This document shows positions 23,021-32,973 of a stretch of 64,000 bases of DNA, piece by piece. The DNA is from Aegilops tauschii subsp. strangulata (lineage: Eukaryota > Streptophyta > Magnoliopsida > Poales > Poaceae). The notes beneath the pieces are model-generated. The model worked only from the letters and a program-made list of their open reading frames with translations. It was not told where the DNA came from and did not search any database. The translations under genes were made by a program, and so were the position numbers. Position 1 is the first letter of the stretch. Every line of letters starts with the position of its first letter. Where the stretch lies: assembly GCF_002575655.3 (NCBI RefSeq), contig NC_053038.3, positions 144,538,885 to 144,602,884 on the forward strand, written 5' to 3'.

Positions 23021-24074
23021 ACATCGACCGCTATCCAGCATGCATCTAGAGTATTAAGTTCAAAAGAACAGAGTAACGCTTAAGTAAGATGACATGATGT
23101 AGAGGGATAAACTCATGCAATATGATATAAACCCCATCTTGTTATCCTCGATGGCAACAATACAATACGTGCCTTGCTGCCCCGACTGTCACTGGGAAAT
23201 GACACCGCAAGATTGAACCCAAAGCTAAGAACTTCTCCCATTGCAAGAAAGATCAATCTAGTAGGCCAAACCAAACTGATAATTCAAAGAGACTTGCAAA
23301 GATAACCAATCATACATGAAAGAATTCAGAGGAGATTCAAATATTGTTCATAGATAAACTTGATCATAAACCCGCAATTCATCGGTCTCAATAAACACAC
23401 CGCAAAAGAAGATTACATCAAATAGATCTCCATGAGAATCATGGAGAACTTTGTATTGAGATCCAAAGAGAGAGAAGAAGCCATATAGCTAATAACTATG
23501 GACCCGAAGGTCAGAGGTAAACTACTCACACATCATCGGAGAGGCTATGGTGTTGATGTAGAAGCCCTCCGTGATCAATGCCCCCTCCGGCAGGACGCCG
23601 GAAAAGGCCCCAAGATGGGATCTCACGGGTACAGAAGGTTGCGGCGGTGGAATTAGGTTTTCGTGGATGCTTCTGTTGGTTTGGGGGTACGTAGGTATAT
23701 ATAGGAGGAAGAAGTACGTCGGTGGAGCAACATGGGCCCCATGAGGGTGGAGGGCGCGCCTGGGGGGGTAGGCGTGCTCCCCTACCTCGTGCCTTCCTGG
23801 TAGCTTTCTTGACGTATGGTCCAAGTCCTCTGGATCACGTTCGTTCCAAAAATCACGTTCCCGAAGGTTTCATTCCGTTTGCACTCCGTTTGATAATCTT
23901 TTTCTGCGAAACACTGAAATAGGCAAAAAATAGCAATTCTGGGTTGGGCTTCCGTTTAATAGGTGAGTCCCAATCATAATATAAAAGTGTATAATAAAAC
24001 CCATTAAACATCCAAAACAGAATATAATATAGCATGAAGCAATCAAAAATTATAGATACGTTGGAGACGTATCA
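23021..24074 (-). repeat. 5' LTR of element A, second part
   Basis: This continues the LTR interrupted at 8350 and ends GTATCA at 24074. Together with 7830-8350 it gives 1575 bases, the same as the intact left LTR. TATATATA near 23695 (minus strand) is the element promoter. Confidence 0.9.
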
Positions 24075-24694
24075 CATTGACACCGGCACCTGCTTCGACA
24101 CCAGCACCAGCTCTACAAGGAGCACCATCTCTGGAAGCAGCAGCGGCACTACCAGTCGCACCGGCACGGGCACCAGCAATGGCTTCGGCACCTGCACCAA
24201 CACTTGCACTTGCATCTGCTCTGGCCCATGCAGCAGCAACGGAACCAGCAGTTGCACCGGCAACAGACTGGGCTACAGTTCGCACTTCATATACCAAAGT
24301 CCTTACAAAACCCGACATGTGCACCTTCTTGGTAAGCATTGGCTGCCCAAGTGCTTCGTTCTTTTTTCTTTCCATGTTGTTTCACATGATTCACTGTGTT
24401 GATCTAACTGTTTGTGTATGTCTTCTTGTTTGCAAACAGAGAATTCCTGGAACGACGAGGGAGTCGTTCAACAATCCGGGCGACAGTGGCCAAGTTTCTC
24501 TTACCATGCGCAGCCTTGGTGTGAATGAACCTGCTCAATATACCGTAAGTACAAAGGATGGTCGCATGATGATTGATGCTAAAGGATGGTCAAGGTTCAA
24601 ATCTAAATCATATCTTGCGGTAGGGGATGCTGTCAAAATCGAACTTTCTCGGCAAGGAGAGCTTGTGCAAATCAACTTTGAAATTCTTCAGTAG
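24075..24694 (+). pseudogene. B3-domain gene 1, right part (linker end, intron, second B3 domain)
   Basis: The frame of 1750-1872 resumes here: an Ala/Pro/Thr-rich linker (TPAPASTPAPALQ...) ends at TTCTTG|GTAAGC (24331/24332). The intron (24332-24439, 108 bases) ends in AAACAG. The last exon (24440-24694) encodes a B3 domain: CTFL before the junction, then RIPGTTRESF, GQVSLTM, a middle strand, DAKGWSRFKSKSYLAVGDAVKIEL with the GW..F and VGD signature, and a closing strand to TAG at 24692. B3 domains bind DNA in plant nuclei; the double-B3 layout is reminiscent of REM-type proteins. The domain itself is intact. Transcription from a new promoter, for example in element A's LTR, is possible, but that LTR points away from this exon. 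Otherwise the gene is split by 22 kb. Confidence 0.6.
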
Positions 24695-25708
24695 CAGCGC
24701 GCAACTGCCGAACTGATCTATCCTCCGAGAGATTTTGATGTAATACTCTGGCATGGTGAAACAAGTTTCCTGTGTGTATAAGTAGTACGACAGTATCGTT
24801 GATAGAATTGCAACTCTGATTGCTGGTTAGGAATAGTCGTTTGATTTCATTCCAACAGCTGCCGTGCTTTATTCAATTTTGTGTATTCGCCTTGCGACGA
24901 CATCTAAAACCAGCGTCGTACCGACCGCTTGCAATATGAAAAGCGCTGAGGTAGAACACATGGGCCCCCAAACATGCAGGCCCACCGGCCTGTGGCCCAA
25001 AGTCCAGAACCGTGAGCCTGTCTGAGTATTTCTCAGCTGAACCCCCATAATGCCCGTGCGTTGCACGTAACATCAAGATGCATTTGTATGAGTATTTTAT
25101 CTTGTGAGAGAAAAGGATGAACGAGGGAAGGCCTTATTTGCAAATGTGGAGAGGTGTGTGGGTACCTTTTTGCAAAATTGTCATAGTTTCCTTCCTATCC
25201 GTCAGATATAAATTGGACGGCCTATATTGCAGGATGGCAGGAACACCATCATCACCAACTCGTCTATCTCGTGTTAAAAAACCTCTGTTTTTATAATTAT
25301 ATATGTTATATATATTCCCCTTGATTGTTCTTATCTATAAAGTTGTGATATAAAAGATCTTTAGATTTCTTTACACAGGGAGTATCTCTCTCTCAACAAT
25401 ATCTTTATGTGTAACTAGTTACTCCTGTCTTTCTACTTCCTTTCGCTGATATGTGGGGCATCCGACAACGGGGTCCACGTGCCATATGCACCAAATTAGA
25501 GTGCACAACTGCACTGTAGACACACCCCGGTCGTAGCGCCGCAGTAATGCCCAATGATCCGTCAAATCACAAAAAACCCCCACCTTTCCAGCTTTAGCAG
25601 TCAGCTGGGATGGATGAAGCGGCAATATTTCACTGGGCCTGAATCCCCTTCTCCCTCATCTGCTTGTTCAGCTAAAACCCCCGCTCGGTGATTGAATAGG
25701 GTTTTCTC
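24695..25708. other. Host intergenic region between the two B3 genes
   Basis: This holds the 3' flank of gene 1 and the upstream region of gene 2. An AT-rich stretch with TATATATA-like sequence occurs at 25300-25316. A phrase ATGCCCGTGCGTTGCACG (25050-25067), often seen at edges of grass repeats, may mark a small unclassified repeat. No ORF with family features was found. Confidence 0.4.
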
Positions 25709-27073
25709 ATGGAGAACCTGGTACGAATTCTTCATCCATCCCCGATAAATCCAAGTCCCTTGGTCACAGGTACTCCTAGGATGGCAGCCGCCACCGTTGA
25801 TGCATTTTTCTTCCTACTGAATCTAGTGTGTTTCATTTGCAGTGCCCAAAGTGCGAGGACCCTACAGGTTTCTGCGCCCTCGGCAAGATGCCACAGTTGT
25901 TCCTTCTCATCCTAACACAGGATTTTAAAACGCGCACAATATGTTCCTAGAATCCTCTTTTCTATCCGGGAGGGTGGGGTTTTTTGAACATGTTGTCGAC
26001 TAATTTGGAAATTTGGATTGCTATATTTGGATAAAACGTACTAGTACCATGGTCAACACAGGAGGAAATTATTTCTAGATTTGGATATAGGGAATACATT
26101 GTGTTCTCATTTTTTTTTCCTGCAGTGCATTCCTTGCTCTGTCAGAACACATGTACTCAAGATGCTCAGCCTTGCCATAACTGAATACACCGGTTTAATG
26201 GTCACAGTGAAGACAAGCCATGGATATAAGTTTCGAGTTGGGTTCATGAACCAAGAAGATCGCTACTTTTTTTATGGCTGAACTTGGATAAACTTTCTCA
26301 AGTGTTACGGACTGAAAGTTGGCGCACGAATGTTGATGGAAATAGCAAAACATGGTGTCATCTTCACTGCGATCTTCCACCCCGACGTCGTTCCAATTGT
26401 TCATCCATGTTAGTTTTGTATCTGGTTCTTGCTTCTTGCCTCGATTACTTCTTAATCCACCTATTCTGTCTAACTAATCACAATTTAACTTCTAACTAAT
26501 ATTTTCTTATAATTGGTGGCACATGTAGGTTTCTTTAGAGTTAAGCAGGCTACTCGTTTGTTATTCTATAAGAACTCGGCTATTACTCATGACACTGAAG
26601 TTGACTTGGACGACATCCACAAGTTCCTACACTTTATTGATCGTCTTGAGGTCCTTGTGGGGCGTTTCAATGGTGGAAGGCCATGTGGAATATGTGTGCC
26701 ACTGCTGCACTCGTTGAACAGGTCCAACTTGTTGAGAAACCTATGGTACGAGCTGTTTTCTATTATATATGTTGCTCATAAACTCTTTCTTATGCACAGT
26801 TTTCCAGTTGTGATCTTCTTGAAACAGGAACTGCCCGGTTCTATTGTTCCTATACAGATGCCTGACCATGGTCGGGTCAGACTTGCGCTTGGTCACAACA
26901 TGATGTTTATGTCAACCTACTCCATTCCCCTTGGAGGTGAAAAGATACTTATTCATGGGTGGTCTCAAGTAATGAAGGCCCGTCCATCTTGGAGAAGAGG
27001 ACAGAAGATTATGTTCCTGCTTTTCCATGGCTCTAAAGCGAATATCCTGTTTATTGACCACATTGCAAGATGA
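25709..27073 (+). pseudogene. B3-domain gene 2 (two B3-like domains), probably decayed
   Basis: ATGGAGAACCTG (25709-25720) is followed by an intron to TTTGCAG at 25842 and a small exon with CPKCEDPTGFC. After a further intron (acceptor CTGCAG at 26125) comes a B3-like exon: VLKMLSLAITEYTGLMVTV, YKFRVGF and DRYFFYG, then a TGA at 26279-26281. Beyond it the same frame reads TWINFLKCYGLKVGARMLMEI, the expected GW..F..N.L..G region. A donor follows at 26409, and the next exon from 26529 continues in frame. A second B3-like domain (ELPGSIVPIQMPDHGRVRLAL ... ILIHGWSQVMKARPSWRRGQKIMFLL) ends at a TGA at 27071. The intron seen before the second B3 in gene 1 has a counterpart here (26746-26827), but splicing there breaks the frame while reading through does not. 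Domain order and intron position match gene 1, so these are tandem paralogues. Confidence 0.55.
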
Positions 27074-27299
27074 AGCCGCTTTCAGAAGGTTGTGGATGCG
27101 TGGGGTGGCGCCTGGGCCTTGTCCTGGGGCTTTGCGGCCTCACCCTTTGGTTAACTGTAGGCAAAGTAGCACTGTTCGAGGCATGCTTTGTACGGTTGAA
27201 CCTGTATAAGTACTCATACTGCTTTCAGCTATGGTTGTTATGTGCCCCTGCAGGTTTCAGTTAAGGTTGTTAAGTACTCATGCTGCTTTTATAGTCTAT
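27074..27299. other. 3' flank of B3 gene 2
   Basis: This is T-rich host-like sequence with a near-duplicate phrase TAAGTACTCATRCTGCTTT at about 27208 and 27273. No gene is recognised. Confidence 0.35.
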
Positions 27300-27557
27300 C
27301 ATGTTTCTTCAGTCCTGTCTTCCTCCAGCCGCCAAAACCAAACCAGCGCCAGCGGGGCCACCTGCTTCCACCTCCCACGGGTGGCTGCGCCTCAGCGCAC
27401 GCATCATCGCCCCATCGTCTCCTAAATCGTTAACGCCGACCTTCAAGGCGTCACCGTCGTCCTCCACGCACTTTGCTGCGCTCGCCGCGGCGCCGCCCTC
27501 TCGCGTTGTCAACATGGTCAACAAACAAGAGCAATCGGCAGAGGACTGTACGTTGCA
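27300..27557. repeat. Fragment of the D-type (CACTA-interior) repeat
   Basis: CTCCAGCCGCCAAAACC through GTCAACATGGTCAACAAAC to GGACTGTACGTTG matches phrases in 39663-39930 and again in 40235-40580. It ends abruptly at the truncated 3' side of copia element E. The ORF across it is a by-product of GC-rich repeat sequence. Confidence 0.55.
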
Positions 27558-27978
27558 AGATATAGAAGAACTCCCCCTAAAGATGTGCATAGTGAGGAAT
27601 TTGCTTTTGAAGCAATGCACACTTGAAGATTTGAATCATGGAGATCTCCCCCTATATCTTGTAATTCATACACGCATTTGACATAATATATGAAGAATTT
27701 GAAATGCATGATGAAATATGGTGACTGATGTAATTCAGCATGCGTGCAATAACATTAACGAGGAATAAGCATGCAGAAGAAACAGCAAAAGTATGAGGTC
27801 ACCATAGAGTTTAAGTTTACAACTCCATCCAGCAAAGTCTTCAAAAGAACGAGAGTTGCAACTTTAGAAAAAACGCCCATATAAGATAGACCCGCTTGAA
27901 GACTAACTCAAATTTCTCCCCGTTTGTCATCAAATGACCAAAAGAGTCGAAAATGAGGACTAACGCCCCTGAAGAATA
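27558..27978 (-). other. Element E 3' non-coding region, truncated
   Basis: It contains two purine tracts on the minus strand (ATAGGGGGAGATC near 27643-27655 and TTAGGGGGAGTTC near 27572-27584), as expected near the 3' end of this lineage. The sequence stops before any LTR start (TGTAAGTGCA). Confidence 0.6.
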
Positions 27979-30900
27979 TCAAGGTGATGAAGGAGTATCA
28001 GCGTTGTTGGGGTCGTTTGTTGGAGTAGGGCCTGCCGCAGTGTCGTCCAAATCTTCATGTTCATCAGTGTCACGTGATGAAGAATAGGAGCTGGCCACCA
28101 AGGAAGGAACCTTGACCTTCTTGTACTTCTTCGGAGGAGGTGCAGCCCAGTCAAGATCTTCCTTGAGACCCATTTTCTTCAGATCTTCTTCACTATAGAC
28201 TTGAGACAGAACAGCCTAGGTGCGGTTGAGGGTTTCATGAAGGTAGTAGTGGTTTTTCTTCACTGCATTGTGGGTAGCAGTCATGTTGTGAAGAATTGAA
28301 CCAAACTGACGCTTGACCCATTTATGATTGTGATCAACCTTCTGGTGAAGACTGAGGAGAAGTTCACGGTCAGTCATCACCCTGGGTGCTGTGCCTTGAG
28401 GATTTTTCTTGGGTGCGTTGGCGGCAGAGTCATGGGTGGCAGAGTCATCATTGGTGGAGTAGGATGCAGCCTTGCGAAATTGTCCATCCAATGGACGAGT
28501 GCCTTCATCAATTACAGCAGTAGCCTTGCCCTTTTCATCAGCTGAGGAATATGTCCGTTTGAGGACTTCAATTGGGGGCAAGTAGCTGCAATGGTTCAGT
28601 GTATCAGCTTCATAGTTGAGTGAAGACCTTGTCCCGATGAATCTCATAATCCAAGGTGCATAAGGCTTCAACTCAAATGGTGACATGGCGACATTGGCCA
28701 GAGTCCTCATGAAAAATCATGGAAGTTGATGGGAATGCCATGAATGATATTGAAGAGCAGATTCTCCATGATGCCAACGACTTCTTCTTCATTCGAGTCG
28801 TGGCCCTTGATTGGACTCAATGTCTTTGTCAAAATGCGATAGACAGTCCGAGGCACATATAGCAATTCCTTCAGAAGGAATTTTGTTCTTGGGTCTGACC
28901 TGGCTTCAAAGGCTTCATCAGCACTTGCATGTAGTGATCGGTTAGCTCAGGTTCATTGTAGACGCAACAAGCACCTTCAAGGGGCGGACTAAGAGGTAAG
29001 GCACGAAGCAATTCAGTAGCTGGTGCCTTGTAGTGAGTGTTTTCAGACATCCAGTCCAGCACCCATGAATTCACATCTTCAGAATTTCCGGTGATGTGCA
29101 GCGTTGCATAGAATTGAAGAATAAGTTCTTCATTCCAATCACAGATGTCAGTGCAGAAATTTAACAATCCAGCGTCATGAAGAACACTGAGGACTGGCTC
29201 GAAGCACGGCAGAGATTCCATATCCACGTGAGGAATGTGCTCATGATCAAAGACTTTGTCTTTGTTGAACAACACTGAGGAATATAAATTTGCCTGGCTG
29301 GCAGTCCAGAAACGCCTCTTCCTTATGCGAGCAGAGTCATAAGGGTTGTAATCAATGAAGAATACATGCTCACCAAAGAAGGCATCAGTCTTGAATTTCT
29401 GCTTCCTGGAGAATGGATCCTTTGGCTTGGGCAGAGGAGTGTCAGTGAGTTGCATCACAACCTCAGGAATCGCAATCTCAGGTTCTTCAGGCTGAGGAAT
29501 TTCTGGTTCCTCTTCAGTGGCAGCCTGCTTCTTGAATTCTTCATTTTCAGTTTCTTCAGCACTAGCGGCTGGAATGTCTTCATGAGCTTCATCAGATCCC
29601 ATTTGAACTGTAGTGATTGGGGACTGAGGAATTTGCTGTAGTGGAGTGAAGAGTGGAGAATTGGGGTGTTGAATTTCCCAAAAGTCATCATTCATCACAG
29701 GTGTGGTACAGCCAATGTCCACATCTTCATCTTCAATTTCTTCAACGCCGGCCTCTTCAGCAGTAAACTGAGGCATAGGCGAGGAAACAACTGGGGTTGA
29801 AGGGATTTCATCCACTTCAATTTCTACATCCATCTGCCCTGATGTAGTAGCAGAAGGAGTGTCTTCATCAGATCCGCTAGGGATCAGATATTCTTCATCA
29901 AAAGGAACAAGGTCCTTTGATGGCATGGTTGAGATTGGAATAACATTAATCGGGTTTGCAAAAGAGCTGGTCATAGGCTTCATTTTCTTCGGAGAAGAAG
30001 AATCTGAAGAAGCTGATGCTTTCCTTTTCTTCACAGTTGCACGCTCTGCAGCCTTGGTCTTCTTCACATCTGATGCAGATGGAAGGATTGGAGTTGGAGT
30101 AGGCGCAGGAGGAGCAGAGGAATTTGGTTCAATTTCTTCAGGCACAACTGATGCAGTTTCCCTGACCTCTTCATTTTCTTCAGGAGAACCACTAGTGGGT
30201 GCCCTGGGAATTTCTTCAGTGGCTGGAATGCAGTCATCAGCCTCGGAACTCACATTATCTTCAGCAGCCTGATCGTCATCAGCGGTGCTGGCATGTTCTT
30301 TAGTTGCCTGAGTAGATGCTTCAGCCGGAGTGACTTCAATATGCACAGGGGCAGCGGCACTTGAAGTGAGTGTCTTCGTCAGATTGACGAACCTGACCTT
30401 GGCTCCTTTCCAATCAGCATAGTAAGCGTTGAAATTATCACTGAGGACTTTGATTTCAGACTGGAGCTTTACGAGTTCATCAGTTGTCATAGAGACAATG
30501 TTGTTCTTCAGGAACTTCTCCTTCCTGTACTGTGCTTTCTTGAGTTGCCTGGCCTTCTCATATTTCCATTTTTCTTCACTGATGAAATGGGTCAACATGT
30601 GACTTTGGCCAGGTGTCAACTTGAAATCAGGCATAGGAGTGTTTGGGTCCTTGTGCCAGAGATCAATATAGTCGAGGATCAACTTAGGATCCAAAAGCAG
30701 TGGCACATTTGTGCCCTTGGCTCTAGCGGCCCTGACTTGCCTGTCTCTGATGATCTCAGCAAGTTCTTCATCATCAGCTTCGTCTTCTTCAGACGGTACT
30801 CGGAAGGTGACCTTCTTCTTCTGAGGACTTGGGCGAGAGCCTCGTCCAGCAGTGGTCTTAGTCTTCAGCAGAGAGGGTCCTGTTGAAGAATTTGGTGCAA

Positions 30901-31768
30901 CTGAGGAACTAGCTGAAGCTCCTAAGGAAATGGAGATGCCTGTAGTCCTTTGGCACATGGCAAGATGCACAGGTGATGAGGATTTTGTCGAAGCAGCTGA
31001 GGACTTTGGAGGAGCAGGAGCGGCTTGAGGAATTGGCCATGAGGGCTTGGCTGAGGAAATTGGCCGTGAGGGCATTGAAGAAGAGGCACTTGGCTTGTGC
31101 GCAGGCTTCTTTGCCATGGATTTCTTCGGCCTTACAGAGGCCTCAGCAGCAGTAGTAGTTGAGTCTTCATTGAATTTCCTCACTGCATCTTTTGCCTGTT
31201 TGGCCAACTTGGCCTGGCGCTTGGCCCATTCTTCAGGAAATTCCTCATCGCGCTTGATGCTAGTGGGATCTGCCTCTTGGCCAGGTGCCAATGGAGGTCT
31301 TGAGCATGGAGGAGTAACAGCGAATTTCTTCATGTATTTTGGAGTCACATACCTGTACTCCCTCCACTCTTTTGCCCATCTCCTTTCTATCCTCTGAGTG
31401 CGCACCTTGCGCTAATTTTTATCTTCCTCAAGGGGTGTGCAGTACCCAGCATAAATATCCTCAGGGATTTCAAAGGCAGTATTGACCTCAGGCCTCTTTC
31501 CTCCTTTCTGTGGCTTCTTTTCATTAGCCATTTTCTTCAGTTGAGGAATTTGAACAATTGAACTCTCTGAAGAAGTATGCAACTTTTCTTCAAGGAACGC
31601 TGCAAATGAGTTAAGTTGATGAGAACCTAGTGATTCAGCAGCGGACATGAGTACCTGTGAACAGAGTATAGTTGCGAGGAATTTGGAGAGGTCATATGCG
31701 TTCTCAGAAGGTTTTTCAATAAGAACAAGTTTGAGGTTTTTGACCAGATGAGTCTTGAAGAATTTCAC
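27979..31768 (-). pseudogene. Element E extra ORF downstream of pol (env-position ORF), broken
   Basis: A single frame runs from 31768 to about 28871 apart from a TAG at 31412-31414. It begins KFFKTHLVKNLKLVLIEKPS and then reads RRWAKEWREYRYVTPKYMKKF. A very long Lys/Ser/Pro/Glu-rich, probably disordered central part follows, then a folded-looking segment (RKRRFWTASQANLYSSVLF). Near 28890 the frame changes (FLLKELLYVPRTVYRILTK), changes again at 28714, and reaches 28216 (TAG), then continues in frame to a TGA at 27979. The full product would be about 1250 residues. I see no clear signal peptide or transmembrane segment, so 'env-like' describes position only. Function is unknown. Confidence 0.65.
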
Positions 31769-32973
31769 TAAGCGTTCTTTGTCTTAGGTTCCATAGTTGT
31801 ATAGATCGAAGATCCACACAATTGAGGAATCTTGAAGAAAAATGATGCTTAGAGAAATGAATCAAGAACACATGACAAGTGAGGTGTTCAGTGTGTGTAA
31901 AATTTGAGGAATAAACACATTTCAAGATTTTGTAGAAGTCATTTGAATCAAAGAGGGCAGTAAAAGTAACTTTTAATTACCATGAACGAAGAACACGATG
32001 AACTGGGATGTGGAGAAGTGAAGCTCGTCTGTGCAGATCTTCCACGCCCTAACTTGGCGGAGGAAGACGGCAATAGCGGCGGTGGAGTGAAGATTTCCGC
32101 GGCCGGCGTGAGTACGGCGGCGACGAGGTCGAGGCAGTGAAGCTCTTCCTCACCGGTGACGATGATGTAGCGTCGGCGCTACGGTTTGAGAAGCTCAAGC
32201 TTGGAGAGAGGTTGAGCGGAGTAAAAGAAGTGAGGAAGGGGAGAGGGGGTATTTATAGCCACGGTGAAAAACGGTTCACCCGAAGAAATTGGACGAACGT
32301 GCCCCTGACCCTTCTCATCCGCATGACATGTGTCACCCACGTACTGAGAAGTGGAGATCGTGTTAGATCGTGGGTGAATAGATAAGTATATCGTGGGAAG
32401 CGGAACGGTTTGAGCGGCAAAGCCGAAAATTTGGATAAGATAAGTTAAAAGTTCCGTTCGCAAATTCTTCAGCTGACAAGGACACAGTGAAGATTTTGAA
32501 CGAGTTTCAAATAGAACGCACATGAAGAATTTGTGAATAGATTGGGTTGAGTATAGCATAGAGGGGGAAGGGTCCGATCACATTCACTTAGCAGAAAAAC
32601 CAACTTGAAGAATTAGCCAGAAGTGAATGTTGTAGAGGACATAAACTCATATATATATATATATAGCCAATGAAGAAAAACGACGGACACAGTGAAAATT
32701 TTGCAAAGTTGAAGAATATGAACAACTGAGGAATTTCAAAACTGAGGAAAAACTCAGATTGAAGATTTTCAACTTTTGTGGTGGCGTGACCCACCGTATA
32801 AGAATGATGATTTCAAACACCGCGTACAATTGTCGTAGGGTTCTGAGAATCAAATTCTTCATTTATTTCTTCACACTTAGAGTGTTATTCTTCATTGATT
32901 GAAGAAAAATGTTCTTCATGTGTTGCACATCTAAGTCATCAATTTTGCATAAGTGTTAGGATAAGTGTCCTTT
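31769..32973 (-). other. Element E spacer between pol and the extra ORF
   Basis: This 1.2-kb segment has no conserved ORF. It contains GAAGAATTTG/TGAGGAATTT-type short repeats that pervade this element and a (TA)n run at 32649-32664. It could contain the splice acceptor or promoter used for the downstream ORF, which is not determinable here. Confidence 0.5.

Larger units (their letters stand above)
1873..24074 (-). mobile_element. Element A: gypsy-type non-autonomous LTR retrotransposon, minus orientation
   Basis: LTRs run TG...CA (plus-strand view TGCTACCTC...GTATCA) at 1873-3447 and at 7830-8350 plus 23021-24074; both sum to 1575 bp. The flanking 5-bp target duplications are CATCG (1868-1872) and CATTG (24075-24079), one transition apart. 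A primer-binding site next to the right LTR and a polypurine tract next to the left LTR fix the orientation as minus. The interior (3448-7829) has no gag, RT, RNase H or integrase and holds one broken non-canonical ORF. The right (5') LTR is split by element B. The element sits in the coding exon of B3 gene 1. It belongs to a common Triticeae LTR family (Sabrina/WHAM-like group suspected, not verified). Confidence 0.9.

Noticed and set aside
24043..24375. Antisense Ala-rich ORF
   Set aside because: It is a shadow of the Ala/Pro-rich linker of B3 gene 1 read backwards.
25050..25067. Possible transposon edge (ATGCCCGTGCGTTGCACG)
   Set aside because: No partner end, inverted repeat or target duplication was found nearby.
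27027..27433. Short overlapping ORFs downstream of B3 gene 2
   Set aside because: They lie in the 3' flank and in a repeat fragment; no exon signals or motifs support them.
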